In this document: positions 18,118 through 27,644 of the stretch, one piece after another
How the letters are laid out: each line of letters begins with the position of its first letter
Numbering within the stretch: position 1 is the stretch's first letter
DNA from: a bacterium D16-34
Lineage (GTDB): Bacteria > Actinomycetota > Coriobacteriia > Coriobacteriales > Eggerthellaceae
Assembly (NCBI GenBank): GCA_003612515.1
Contig: RAZB01000005.1
Span: 1 to 64,000, forward strand
DNA: 64,000 nt
Direction: 5' to 3'
Position numbers and translations under genes: made by a program
The notes under the pieces: generated by a model
What the model saw: the letters and a program-made list of their open reading frames with translations, nothing else
Databases searched by the model: none
Told to the model about the DNA's origin: nothing

Positions 18118-19395
18118 ATGACTGATATGACTTCTGCGGCTGCTGCCGCTCCAATCAACGTGTCTCAAAACACGGAACAACAGGGAAAGAAAGCTTCGGC
18201 ATCCTGGAAAAGCACTGGACTGACTGTGGGAATCATCGTATGCGGCATACTTACTATAGCTGGCATTGCTTTGTGGGCAATGCAGTTGAGCGGTAGCATG
18301 ATTCAAACTGGCATGCGCAACCTTGATTCATGGGGTCTCTATATCACCTTCTTCATGTTCTTCGTTGGTCTTTCTGCTGGTGGTTTGATTATTTCTTCGG
18401 TTCCAAAAGCGTTTGGCATTAAAGGCTTTGGCGGCATTTCAAAGGTTGCCATTATGTCATCTATCGCATGCACCATTGCAGCCATTGGCTTTGTTGTGGT
18501 GGATCTTGGTCAACCGACGCGCATTTGGGAGTTGTTCGTCTTCTCAAACATTGGCAGTCCTCTTATGTGGGACATCATTGTACTGGGTACCTATCTGATC
18601 CTGTCGTGCTTTTATCTGTGGGCTCAGATGGCTCACGAGCGTGGTAGGGTTTCTGATAAAGCGCTGCGTGTTTTGTCGGTAATTGCACTTTTGTGCGCTG
18701 TCATGGTGCATAGCGTTACCGCATGGATTTTTGGCTTACAACAGGGTCGTGAAATGTGGCATACCGCACTTCTGGGACCATGGTTTGTATCCTCTGCGCT
18801 TGTTTGCGGTACTGCATTGGTAATTTGTGTGGTTGAAGCTTTGCGCAAAGTGGGCTATCTTTCGCTCGACCAGGCCTATATCGTTAAGCTGGCGAAGCTG
18901 CTTGGGGCGTTTGTCTGTGTTGATCTGTACTTCTTTGCATGCGATCTTCTAACTGAGGGCTTCCCAGGAGCGCATGGCGCTGATGTGGTTTCAATGCTGG
19001 TAAGTGGACAGCTGGCTCCTTTCTTCTGGATTGAAGTTGTGGGCTGTGCGGTGTGTGCTGTGATTTGCTTTACACCAAAGCTGCGTACTAATCCGCTTAT
19101 TGTGATTGCAAGCTTGCTGGCTATTGTTGGTATTCTCTGCAAGCGCATTCAGTTGTTAGTTGGTGGTTTTCAGTTGCCAAACCTTGATTATGTTGGCGCA
19201 TTGTCTCCCCAGACGATCACTAACTGGGAGGCAGGTTGGACTGATGCGTATGCCGGTATGGTTTATTGGCCAACGCCTCTTGAGTTCGGCGTAATGCTTG
19301 GTGTTGTTGCGCTTGCTGGTCTCGTATTTCTTCTTGGAATCAAGTTCCTGGCGCTGCAACCAGGTGATAAGATTCAAGCCGAATCCGAAAAGTAA
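18118..19395 (+). CDS. NrfD-type membrane anchor subunit
   Basis: A 425-aa protein with about ten transmembrane helices after a polar 30-residue N-terminus. MRNLDSWGLYITFFMFFVGL is the quinol-site helix characteristic of NrfD/PsrC proteins, followed by VVDLGQPTRIWELF, a conserved loop of the family. It anchors the molybdoenzyme and ferredoxin subunits and exchanges electrons with menaquinone. GGAG precedes the ATG; a strong terminator follows at 19456. Confidence 0.9.
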   Translation: MTDMTSAAAAAPINVSQNTEQQGKKASASWKSTGLTVGIIVCGILTIAGIALWAMQLSGSMIQTGMRNLDSWGLYITFFMFFVGLSAGGLIISSVPKAFGIKGFGGISKVAIMSSIACTIAAIGFVVVDLGQPTRIWELFVFSNIGSPLMWDIIVLGTYLILSCFYLWAQMAHERGRVSDKALRVLSVIALLCAVMVHSVTAWIFGLQQGREMWHTALLGPWFVSSALVCGTALVICVVEALRKVGYLSLDQAYIVKLAKLLGAFVCVDLYFFACDLLTEGFPGAHGADVVSMLVSGQLAPFFWIEVVGCAVCAVICFTPKLRTNPLIVIASLLAIVGILCKRIQLLVGGFQLPNLDYVGALSPQTITNWEAGWTDAYAGMVYWPTPLEFGVMLGVVALAGLVFLLGIKFLALQPGDKIQAESEK

Positions 19396-19455
19396 GAGGG
19401 GGTTCGCATGTAACTCAAAGGTCTTCTCCTCGTCTTACCTTTGAGCGCTCTTTGA

Positions 19456-19492
19456 ATACCCCAACCGCTTTTTGGACGGTTGGGGTATTTTG
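19456..19492 (+). terminator. Rho-independent terminator of the molybdoenzyme operon
   Basis: Perfect 12-bp stem ATACCCCAACCG / CGGTTGGGGTAT around a 9-nt loop, followed by TTT. It separates the structural operon from the TorD chaperone gene, which would need its own promoter or readthrough. Confidence 0.9.
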
Positions 19493-19557
19493 GCTGAGAT
19501 ATTTGTCTGTTGTAGTGGGAGACCGTTCGTTTTCAATAAATGTGAATGGAGTTCGAA

Positions 19558-20190
19558 ATGACTGAGCATATGGACGCTAATGCATGGCAGGTTCGAGCAG
19601 CGCTCTGCGAGCTTTTAGCGCTGAGTTTTCGATATCCAGACAGCGTGCTGGCCGAAGTGGTGGTCAGTGGTGAGTGGATGGATGCTGCAAACGAGCTGGC
19701 TTTAGCAGCTGGCGTGAATTGGGCTATAGATCCACACGAACTATCTGAAATGGGGGACGAAGAAGAAGCGCTTCACAAGCTTCGCGCAGAGGCAACGAGA
19801 CTGTTTATTGGCGCACCAGAACCAGCCATTTCGCCATATGAGGGCATATGGCGTACATCAGACGAGGGAGGAGAGGCTTTACTGTTCATTAATCCGCACT
19901 CAATGGAAGTTGAGCGTTTTTGCAAATCGTGCGGATTGGGTCGTCCGGCGGGCACTAACGAACCGCTTGATAATGTAGCTACCGAGTTGGAGTTGTTGGA
20001 ATGCTTGGCGGCGCGTGTTGCACTTGGTGAGGATGCTGAAACTGCTGCGGCCGCATATGCAGAGTTTATGGCGGCACATGTGATGCAGTGGATGCCGCGT
20101 TTTGCGGAGAAGGTACAAGAAGAAACAACGCTTGCCTTCTATCAACAGGCTGCATTACTTTTGGCTCGTTCATTGGACGTGCTTGCGTAA
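19558..20190 (+). CDS. TorD/DmsD-family molybdoenzyme chaperone
   Basis: A 210-aa, mostly helical cytoplasmic chaperone. Family features are ALCELLALSFRYPD at the N-terminus, EATRLFIGAPEPAISPYEGI in the middle (the usual YE-S/PYE region) and ELELLECLAARVAL in the second half. It binds the Tat signal of the molybdoenzyme during cofactor insertion. ATG 19558 has GGAG 6 nt upstream; the ORF could begin 4 codons earlier, without a ribosome binding site. Confidence 0.88.
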   Translation: MTEHMDANAWQVRAALCELLALSFRYPDSVLAEVVVSGEWMDAANELALAAGVNWAIDPHELSEMGDEEEALHKLRAEATRLFIGAPEPAISPYEGIWRTSDEGGEALLFINPHSMEVERFCKSCGLGRPAGTNEPLDNVATELELLECLAARVALGEDAETAAAAYAEFMAAHVMQWMPRFAEKVQEETTLAFYQQAALLLARSLDVLA

Positions 20191-20255
20191 AGGCGTATCT
20201 CTCGAAGATATATCTGAAGCGCTCAAGCGCGTGTGTTTTGGTCTTAAAAGCCAAC

Positions 20256-20726
20256 CTATTCTGCAAGCTTACAGACATCAACCCATGAGCTATTGGGTAC
20301 AACAGCCTCAAGCTCATCAGGGGTTAGCTCGATGGCGCTATTGGAACTGCCGCATGCGGGGAATATGGTGTCAAAGCGTTTGAGTGATACATCAAGGTAA
20401 ACATCGCATTCGCTTGATACCCCAAAAGGACACACGCCACCTACTGCATGCCCTATGCGCGCTTCAGCTTCGTCGGCCTTAAGCATCTGGGGTTTTGTGT
20501 GAAACTCAGCCTTAAATTTAGGGTTGGCAATGCGTGCGTCTCCCGCGCAAACAACAAGCGCTACGCGGTCGCCAACAGCAAATGAGAGCGTCTTGGCAAT
20601 GCGAGCAGGTTCGCAACCAACCGCACGCGCAGCCAGTTCAACCGTGGCGTTTGATTCGCTAAATTCCATAATGTCGTCTGCTTTGTTGAACTTTGCCAAG
20701 TGTTCTTTTGCGCGCTCAAGTGACAT
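20256..20726 (-). CDS. YbaK/EbsC-type aminoacyl-tRNA deacylase
   Basis: A 156-aa protein with the YbaK/ProX fold, which hydrolyses mischarged Cys- or Ala-tRNA(Pro). Signatures are RIAKTLSFAVGDRVALVVCA (with the conserved Lys in RIAKTL), HAVGGVCPFGV (the GGV-PFG loop) and the C-terminal FPACGSSNSAIELTPDEL. GAGGAG lies 6 nt before the ATG. It runs convergent with the TorD gene and looks like an ordinary housekeeping gene. Confidence 0.92.
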   Translation of the reverse strand: MSLERAKEHLAKFNKADDIMEFSESNATVELAARAVGCEPARIAKTLSFAVGDRVALVVCAGDARIANPKFKAEFHTKPQMLKADEAEARIGHAVGGVCPFGVSSECDVYLDVSLKRFDTIFPACGSSNSAIELTPDELEAVVPNSSWVDVCKLAE

Positions 20727-20954
20727 GCGTTTCTCCTCTATAACCGACGCCCTAACAGATGCTTATAGATTTTACTCTTAACTGCAAAGATTGCGCACGC
20801 TTATCGAGCAGCGATAGGGTGCATGAGATTAAACCTCAAGCGTGACGCATGAACGATCGTTTGAAATTCACTCAAAATGAGTGATACGGACAAAGAGTGA
20901 GAAAACTTATACTTGCATAAAATGGGTCTTGCTAGAGGGGGCATCGAAAAACTC

Positions 20955-21986
20955 ATGGATTTAAGTACTAGTTTTCGAGGAGGCCGCGTACCATCACTTG
21001 GTATCGTGGGCGCTGCGCTTTGGATAGCATGGATTACGATTATCTATAGTACTGATCTTGCTTTGGGCGAAAGTGGTGCCTCGCAGCAATCAACATCAAG
21101 TGCGTTTGTTTTTTCTACGTGCGCATTAGGCATCACGCTTATTGTGCTGAGTTTTGTCCCTACGTGGACACGGCGTCATCTGTTGGGTTCAACCCCATTG
21201 GCAATCTCTTCATGCGTTACTGCCGCCGCAACGCTCGTTGTACTTAATGGGGCGAGCGTTTCATTTGGTGTCTTTGCGGTGTGCTCAGCAATAACAGGGT
21301 GTACAACAGCGCTCGTTGCTTTGCGTTTGGCTATGGTGTTTTCTGAAGTTGAAAGCCGCAGTATGCTTATGGGTATGGGTTCTGCGTTGTTGTTGGGAGT
21401 GCTGATATACGCTTTCGCTATGATGCTTGTACTTTGTGATCTCATGATACCTGCAGCTATCATGCTTATTTTGCTTATACCCTTGTCAGTGTTCTGCCTC
21501 AATTTGGAGGAGGCGGAATATAATATTTTGGAAGTGGCTCCTCCGGTCGAAGAAAACAAAATGCGCCCCTCGGCTATGTTGATAAGGTTGGCAGTATTTG
21601 CAGCTATGTCGCTCTTTTTGTTGAGCTTGACGCGGGGGTACTATCCGCTGCTGATTGAGTCGAGCGCATTTACGGTTTCACGCTGTGTGGTAGCTATAGG
21701 GCTTGTTCTTGTGACGCTTATGATCATGATTGCGGCTTGGGTATCTTCTCGCGATGCCGCTTTTGGTACCCTGTGCTACACCTTACTGGTGGCATGTGTT
21801 TTGGTCGTTTTGGTACTGGCGCTTCTCAAAATTAATGCAACCGTCTTAGGGGACGGGTCTTCGATATTGTTTGGTGTTACCTGCATTTGTTTGTGGGCAC
21901 TTTTGTGCCGCATGTCGTTTCGCTCTGGCGTTGATGCTGTGCGGATTGTTGGTCTTGGTTTTGGTGCGGCGTCCTGTTCGCGCTGA
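20955..21986 (+). pseudogene. LuxR-type regulator, membrane part only (HTH lost)
   Basis: The 343 residues form the same type of polytopic membrane domain as the LuxR regulators elsewhere in the window, including the basic loop TWTRRHLLGSTP and the closing VGLGFGAAS. The frame then ends abruptly at 21986 where the remaining helices and the DNA-binding domain should follow. The sequence after the break encodes part of an unrelated membrane protein. It looks like a deletion fusion. No strong ribosome binding site supports any start; AGAGGGGG lies 12 nt before ATG 20955, and ATG 20913 is possible. Confidence 0.65.
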
Positions 21987-22398
21987 GCTTTCTTTGGCTG
22001 CTTGCCTTTTGGCAGTCGGACACATGGCAGCTTATCTTGGCGCATATGCCTCCATGTTGGTTTCCGGGAGCGCTAAAGGTAATGTGGTCATGGCGTTTGT
22101 GGTAGCAATGGCTCTTTTGGTTTTGCTGCTGATTTTGGGAGTTACCTCGATAAATCGCGTGAAACGAGCGATGTTGTCAGAGCGTTGGGCTGCACTGCAG
22201 CGCTGGGCATATGTCTTTTTCGGTCTTGTTTATGTACATCTTGCATTGATGTTAGCTCCTGCGGCCTTCCGTGGTGGACAGAGTGCGCAAGAAAGCTTGG
22301 CCGTTTATACGGCTGTGTTTGGAGTGTATGCCGTAGCTCGACTTGCTCGAGCTTATGTAGATCGTTGCGAGGTATCAGAGGGTCTTTTAGAGTCTTAG
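21964..22398 (+). pseudogene. C-terminal fragment of a ferric-reductase-like membrane protein
   Basis: In a different frame from the truncated LuxR gene, 145 codons encode VRRPVRAELSLAACLLAVGH, then ERWAALQRWAYVFFGLVYVH and LAPAAFRGGQS. The pattern of an RR-LG-like start, a helix with a haem-type His, and W-LQR-AY--FGLVYVHL is that of ferric reductase/YedZ-type membrane domains. The N-terminal part is missing and the frame is entered only within the end of the LuxR remnant. It is probably a relic; a short GTG-started protein cannot be excluded. Confidence 0.5.
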
Positions 22399-22440
22399 GC
22401 TTTGCAATGAGCGAAGCGTCCTTTGCTGACTGTGATTTGG

Positions 22441-23025
22441 CTAGATTAGCATTTCAGCTGCACAAACAATCAACGATAGCGCGAATATAAGATTCGCCTT
22501 CCTGAAATGTTTTTGATACACGCGTTGAATGGTTACCCCAAAACCAATCCAGACCAATGTTGCTATCGTCCCTATGGCTGCAATAAACATCTCGGTAATC
22601 AAAAGCACTGATAGATCGGTGGAATAACCGACAACGAACCCAACCAATGCGGTTACTCCAAATAAATAGATCTTCACGCTGACGAACTGAAGAAGAAAGC
22701 CTTGCGTAAAAGAGGTGTTTGATTGTGAAGCGCTGTCGCTGTAAGTGCTTTTAGCAATGTGGATTGCCAGCCATATGATGTAGGCTACGCCAATATATTT
22801 AAGAATCCAAAGGATGTTTGGAACGTTGGACCCGAGCTAAAATACGAGCAATGCACAGATGCCTTGCACGACAAAGTATCCGCAAAAGATACCAAGGTAA
22901 AGCGGAAGTCCGCGTTTCCACCCATGACTTGCTGCTGTGATCAGGGCGAGAATATTTCCCGGTCCTGGTATGAATGCATTAATAGCGCAGTAGGCAAGAA
23001 AAGCGCCTACAATAGGTATATCCAT
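22441..23025 (-). pseudogene. LysE-family exporter interrupted by an in-frame UAG
   Basis: Read on the minus strand from 23025, the protein starts MDIPIVGAFLAYCAINAFIP then GPGNILALITAASHGWKRG, the signature of LysE/RhtB amino-acid exporters. A TAG codon at 22837-22839 (after ICALLVF) stops it at 62 residues. The same frame continues without any shift (LGSNVPNILWILKYIGVAYI and on to LSLIVCAAEMLI) to a natural end at 22441. The total of about 194 codons fits the family. The rest of the gene is well preserved, so the nonsense mutation appears recent. Confidence 0.85.
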
Positions 23026-23159
23026 AGACGAACACCTCCGAAAAGATAGTAACGCACTATGAAATATAAGAGTAATACTAATGTTTAATACATATGTATT
23101 GGGCTTATATATAGCGTTTGCGCCAGATAAAAGGAGCGCTTATTTGGGTAATAATCGCG

Positions 23160-24599
23160 TTATTGTGTCTTATCTAGCAAGTCAATCAATTCTTGGCGTG
23201 TAGAAACACCTGTTTTGGAATAAATATGCTTAATGTGGGTCTGCACTATGCTTTTTGCAATAAAGAGTTCGTCGCAGATAAAAGGAACATTCCTTCCCTT
23301 ACTGAGCAAACGTGTAATTTCGGTTTCGCGCCGCGAAAGAGCATGTTCTTTCGCGAAAGACTCCAGCGGATCCACAGAGGCTGTAACCTTTTCATCTTCG
23401 GCGCTTGCTACTGGAGCCACTTCATGAACGCTACTTTTCTCATGGGGTTCATTGGCGAAGATTTTCCCGCGTGTAGTTGTCCATAATCCCGCTGCAACAA
23501 GAAAAAGACCCCAAGCTGCAACGGTGCCAATTTCTATGCCTATGATATATGCCCATTCTATAAGACAAAAACCACACGCTATACCACCGAGCCAGGGTGC
23601 AAGAGCAAAAGAGAAAGTTTCGGAGGGGTTCCAATCAAAGCGTTGAACATGGTTGCCAACAACAATCCAAAAATATACAAAAAACCAGCTGAAGCCAGCA
23701 CAAGCGAGACAAAACATCCAGATCTCGCCCCAGGGAATTCCAATTGCAAGAGCCAAGAAGCTTAATGCAAGAGCTAGCGGGGCAGGTCGGTAGGCCGAAT
23801 TTGCATCTTGGATAAAGCCGTTATTTGATTTATGTACGGTTAAGATGCCGATAGCAACGATCGCACTTGCTAGGCCGCCTGCAAGCATTGGCCATTGGTA
23901 ATTATTGGTGTATCCCATTGCGAGCGCCCAGCTTGCGCTGTAAAAGAAAACGGCTGCTAAAAAGGCTGGCGAAAACTGAGCTTTTTTGCCTTCAAAGTAA
24001 CAAGGACATTGCTTCTCTTCTGCTAAAGAGGTCTTTTGGTCTGCGGGAAAGGGGCTACGAATCAGGCAAGCAATGGCTCCAAGAGGCAAGATACTGATGA
24101 CGGCGAAAACGCTTGGTGTACCAAATGCTGTTAGTAACAATGTTATTGCACATGCACCGGCCGTTGAGAACACTGTGGCAAGAATTCGTCTGCGCAAGGG
24201 AAGAGCCGAGAATCGACAGCCGAGGCACACAAAACTCCAAACAACAAAGAACCAGGTTATGAACCATAAAGCAACATGCAGAGATGCAGGCAGCGCGAAA
24301 AGTGCGACAGCGCAGATCGTTTGCCCTGCTGCTGTTACCCAAAAGAGTGGGGGAGTCCAAGTATCTTGAGCGGAAGATGTTTGGGATATCTTGTTCCCAA
24401 TAAAAACAAACGACACTAATCCGGCTGCTCCGCCAATACAAAGAGCGAAGATGCTTTGCCAAAAGGCGGCGTCTTCTGAGGGTATCACCTCCAGCGTAAA
24501 GAAGATTAAAAAATAGGCTCCCATTAACGATGAAGCAACAATGAGACCTCTATCAAGTTTTTCGAGCATGTTTTGATAAACACTCGCTGTCTTTTCCAC
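23160..24599 (-). CDS. LuxR-family regulator with polytopic membrane N-terminus
   Basis: A 479-aa protein. About twelve hydrophobic segments span residues 15-380, followed by an acidic linker and a C-terminal LuxR helix-turn-helix (LSRRETEITRLLSKGRNVPF, then VQTHIKHIYSKTGVSTRQEL). The start is GTG at 24599 with AGGGGG 5 nt upstream. It is divergent from the flavoprotein/cytochrome pair at 24794-27204, 194 bp away, and is their likely regulator. Confidence 0.9.
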   Translation of the reverse strand: MEKTASVYQNMLEKLDRGLIVASSLMGAYFLIFFTLEVIPSEDAAFWQSIFALCIGGAAGLVSFVFIGNKISQTSSAQDTWTPPLFWVTAAGQTICAVALFALPASLHVALWFITWFFVVWSFVCLGCRFSALPLRRRILATVFSTAGACAITLLLTAFGTPSVFAVISILPLGAIACLIRSPFPADQKTSLAEEKQCPCYFEGKKAQFSPAFLAAVFFYSASWALAMGYTNNYQWPMLAGGLASAIVAIGILTVHKSNNGFIQDANSAYRPAPLALALSFLALAIGIPWGEIWMFCLACAGFSWFFVYFWIVVGNHVQRFDWNPSETFSFALAPWLGGIACGFCLIEWAYIIGIEIGTVAAWGLFLVAAGLWTTTRGKIFANEPHEKSSVHEVAPVASAEDEKVTASVDPLESFAKEHALSRRETEITRLLSKGRNVPFICDELFIAKSIVQTHIKHIYSKTGVSTRQELIDLLDKTQ

Positions 24600-24793
24600 A
24601 GTATCCCCCTGTTTGCTGTTGTGGAAGTTGTTCTAATCATATACCAGGTGAAACACTATCGCATCCCTCAGTTTTAAGGATAAAGGATTCTTCGCTTTAA
24701 GAAAAAATACCTCGTCTTCAACGATGTGGAAACTACGAAAAAAGGGCATGCTCTTGGTATCGCATCCACACGCTTCTGCAAGGAGGAGAGACT

Positions 24794-26482
24794 ATGAAAA
24801 CATTGGTGAGCAGAAGAAGCTTTTTGGGGATGGGGGCGCTGGCAGCGGCGGGAACCACTTTGATGGGGCTGTCTGGCTGTGCACCGCGTACTCAAAACGC
24901 TGTAAATCAAGAGCCGGAAGAAGCGCAATCTCATCCCGATTGGCTGGGAGTACCGCAACAAATTAGCGAAAGCGACGTAGTTTCTACGGTCACGGCTGAT
25001 GTGGTTGTGGTTGGTGGCGGTAATGGTGGCATGTTTGCTGCTGCGTCTGCCGCTGAAGAGGGTGCAAGTGTTGCACTGTTGGAAAAAAGCGGCGAATTAG
25101 GGGTTAATTGCCGCGAATGGATAGGCGCTGTAGGGTCAAAGCTGCAGGCTGATGCTGGCGTTGAAATCGATAAGCATGAAATTGTTGAGACGCTTTGCAT
25201 GTATGCATCTCACAGGTGTGACCAGCGACTCATAAGGCTTTGGGCTGACAATTCGGGTGAGGCGGTTGATTGGTTAAATGAAGTCGTGCGTTCACATGAT
25301 CCCAATGCATATGTGTTCTTTGAGACTGATATCGGTGAAGGTGCTCACGGTATTTATAAGACTTTCGCAATTCAGCATAACGTGCAAAGCGACGAAGAAC
25401 GGCTGCGTTCTCTTGATTTTGTTGCAGCTGAGATTGATAAGCTTGGCGTGGATGTACATCTTCATACAACAATGCTGCAGTTGGAGCAAGATGATACAGG
25501 CCGTGTCACGGGGCTTTTTGCCAGTACTCCCGACGGCATCGTGAAATTTCAGGCAGCAAAAGGCGTCATTCTTGCCACGGGTGGCTACTGTGGCAATCGC
25601 GAGATGATGGAATCGCTTAATAAAATGGCGGTTGATCATTGCGTGGCACTTCAGTCTCCAGGATCGAGCAATGTAGGAGATGGTATTAAAGCGGCTTTGT
25701 GGGTTGGTGCCGCAAAAGACGAGCAACCAACAGCAATGGTGTTTGATCGCGGCGGCATTCCTGCCGGCATGAAAGGCGGATGCGCTTTTGATGGTCGAAG
25801 TTTCATGATGCATATTGGCAGTCAGCCATTTTTGAAGGTTAATAAGGATGGTGAGCGTTTCTGTAACGAGAGTACGCCATACGACTTTATCTATGCGGCT
25901 GGAACCCTTGAGCGCGATGGTGTCTATTGTCAAATATGGGATGCAAATTGGCTTGATCATGTTGCTCAGTTCCACACACTTGCTTGTTCTCGTATCATTC
26001 CAAGCCCCACAGGAGGAAAGGCTCAAATATTTACACCAGAAGCCGAAATTGGAATGATCGAAGGCGTCCTGAAGCCAGCCGGCGTCGTGGTGGAGGCGGA
26101 TACTTTTGAAGAACTGGCTGAAAAACTTCAGATTCCCGTTGAGTCTTTTGTAAAAACAGTAGAGCGTTACAACGAGCTGTGCGCAAAGGGCGACGATGAG
26201 GATTTTGGTAAAGAGGCATCGCGGATGATTGCCTTGGATACGCCGCCTTATCAAGCAGCAACCATCGGAGGTCAGCTACTCTGCACGCTTGACGGCTTGC
26301 GTGTTAACACCGACCTGCAAGTGCTTGATCAAGACCACGATCCTATTCCTGGTCTGTATGCCGTGGGTAATGACTCAGGCGGATTCTTCGCTAACAACTA
26401 CCCCGAATTGTTGCCGGGTGTTGCTTGCGGACGAACGATAACTTTTGGTCGTCTTGCTGGCAAAACGGTCGCTCATTTGTAA
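24794..26482 (+). CDS. Tat-exported FAD-binding flavoprotein reductase
   Basis: A 562-aa flavoprotein with a Tat signal (VSRRSFLGMGAL) and lipobox-like LSGCAP. The FAD motif GGGNGG lies at about residues 74-79, the conserved region FLKVNKDGERFCNE near 345, and the C-terminal FAD contact (PGLYAVGNDSGG) near 525. It has no FMN domain. The cytochrome c gene begins 26 bp downstream and should deliver electrons from menaquinol. It is close in sequence to the protein at 27645 (both have WLG--P-IS before the Rossmann fold). This flavoprotein-plus-NrfH-like layout resembles the Cgr drug reductase of Eggerthella lenta in type, not necessarily in substrate. Confidence 0.92.
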   Translation: MKTLVSRRSFLGMGALAAAGTTLMGLSGCAPRTQNAVNQEPEEAQSHPDWLGVPQQISESDVVSTVTADVVVVGGGNGGMFAAASAAEEGASVALLEKSGELGVNCREWIGAVGSKLQADAGVEIDKHEIVETLCMYASHRCDQRLIRLWADNSGEAVDWLNEVVRSHDPNAYVFFETDIGEGAHGIYKTFAIQHNVQSDEERLRSLDFVAAEIDKLGVDVHLHTTMLQLEQDDTGRVTGLFASTPDGIVKFQAAKGVILATGGYCGNREMMESLNKMAVDHCVALQSPGSSNVGDGIKAALWVGAAKDEQPTAMVFDRGGIPAGMKGGCAFDGRSFMMHIGSQPFLKVNKDGERFCNESTPYDFIYAAGTLERDGVYCQIWDANWLDHVAQFHTLACSRIIPSPTGGKAQIFTPEAEIGMIEGVLKPAGVVVEADTFEELAEKLQIPVESFVKTVERYNELCAKGDDEDFGKEASRMIALDTPPYQAATIGGQLLCTLDGLRVNTDLQVLDQDHDPIPGLYAVGNDSGGFFANNYPELLPGVACGRTITFGRLAGKTVAHL

Positions 26483-26508
26483 AAGATTGTGTTGGAAGGA
26501 AGATAACT

Positions 26509-27204
26509 ATGGAAAACAACCAGACCTCTCAACCCTCTATTAAGAAACGGAAACGCATTATTGTTGCGAGTGTGGTGGCTGTCATTGTAGTAGTGGCTGG
26601 AGTAGGGATGTTTGTGTGGCATGAACAGCCGAGTTTCTGCTCCGCTATTTGCCATACGCCTATGGACGCCTACTATGATAGTTATGCAACGGGCGAGACA
26701 GACAAGTACGGCATCCCGGTAGAAGAAGCGGATCGTACAAGTATGACCGCCTATCTTCATCAAAGTACCCAAGGTACTACTTGTCTTGATTGCCATGTAC
26801 CCAGCTTGAGCGAGCAGATTGCTGAAGGAATTAATTGGGTTACCGGAGATTATGTGGTTGCTGGCAACAATCTGAAGGGTCAGACGATTCTTGCCACGAG
26901 GTCGTTGGATCAGCTTGGCGAAGCTCGCGAAGTAGAGGGCAACGTATTTTGCCAAAATGATAGCTGTCATAATCTTTCGTTTGAAGAGCTTGAGGCTGCT
27001 ACGGCTGATCTTGAAGGACGAAACCCTCATACGTTTGCGCATGGTGAAATGTCATGTGGCGACTGCCATAAAGCCCACAGCCAATCGGTAAATAAATGTG
27101 GCGAATGTCATGGTGATGCTCCGCTACCAGATGGCTGGTTGGCGCCACAGGCAGCAAATGCCATGGCTGAAGGAGTGCTTGCTGCAAACAGCGAAGCTGC
27201 ATAA
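26509..27204 (+). CDS. NapC/NrfH-like membrane multihaem cytochrome c
   Basis: A 231-aa protein with one N-terminal membrane helix (IIVASVVAVIVVVAGVGMFV) followed by five haem-binding motifs: CSAICH (three residues between the Cys), CLDCH, CQNDSCH (four between), CGDCH and CGECH. The first and third depart from CxxCH. The layout fits a menaquinol-oxidising NrfH/NapC-type donor to the flavoprotein encoded 26 bp upstream. ATG 26509 follows GGAAGGA; the longer ORF overlaps the flavoprotein and has no ribosome binding site. A strong terminator follows at 27299. Confidence 0.9.
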   Translation: MENNQTSQPSIKKRKRIIVASVVAVIVVVAGVGMFVWHEQPSFCSAICHTPMDAYYDSYATGETDKYGIPVEEADRTSMTAYLHQSTQGTTCLDCHVPSLSEQIAEGINWVTGDYVVAGNNLKGQTILATRSLDQLGEAREVEGNVFCQNDSCHNLSFEELEAATADLEGRNPHTFAHGEMSCGDCHKAHSQSVNKCGECHGDAPLPDGWLAPQAANAMAEGVLAANSEAA

Positions 27205-27298
27205 AGACTGTTTTGTTTGGTAAGAATCACAGCTAATGGTTAAACATAACGCTCCCATGTGGTGATTTATCTTGGGGTTACAAGGCAAAAGGGTGTCC

Positions 27299-27341
27299 AA
27301 AATTGGAAGCTGGTTTAGGCCAGCTTCCAATTATCTTTTTT
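27299..27341 (+). terminator. Rho-independent terminator after the cytochrome gene
   Basis: Perfect 13-bp stem AATTGGAAGCTGG / CCAGCTTCCAATT, 6-nt loop, then ATCTTTTTT. Confidence 0.92.
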
Positions 27342-27486
27342 AATCGGGCTTACTTCTAGTGGGTCGTATAGTTTATTCCACCAGGTCAATGAGTGTTAGC
27401 GAGAAGAGCCCGAGCATAAGCAGGCATCCAAACGTTTCGCCTGTCATTGTTTGTGCGCTGCTGTACAAGATGTTAGTTGCTTCGGT

Positions 27487-27547
27487 CCCTCCCAAACCGT
27501 GCAAGCACGAAGAAAGCCCGCTTTATGCGGGCTTTCTTCTGGGAGGG
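27487..27547. terminator. Nested hairpin, probably bidirectional terminator
   Basis: The inner stem AAGAAAGCCCGC / GCGGGCTTTCTT (27510-27538) has A- and T-rich flanks suiting termination in both directions. An outer pair CCCTCCCA / TGGGAGGG (27487-27494 and 27540-27547) encloses it. It lies between the cytochrome unit and the stop of the convergent flavoprotein gene at 27645. The rest of 27342-27644 shows no gene. Confidence 0.75.
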
Positions 27548-27644
27548 TAGAAAATAAGTAATGTGAGCTTCGGTGGATTATGCCAGTCGGTTTAGGCCAG
27601 TCAGGCCGCTGAGCAGGCCGTTTGGGCAAACTCAGGCAGACTCA

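Noticed and set aside
22837-22839. Programmed recoding of UAG (pyrrolysine or readthrough) in the LysE-type gene
   Set aside because: No downstream recoding element or related gene is visible; a simple nonsense mutation is more economical.
24794-27204. Naming the flavoprotein/cytochrome pair as the cardiac glycoside reductase (cgr) genes
   Set aside because: Family and layout are similar, but gene order and substrate specificity cannot be judged from this sequence alone, and many paralogues exist.
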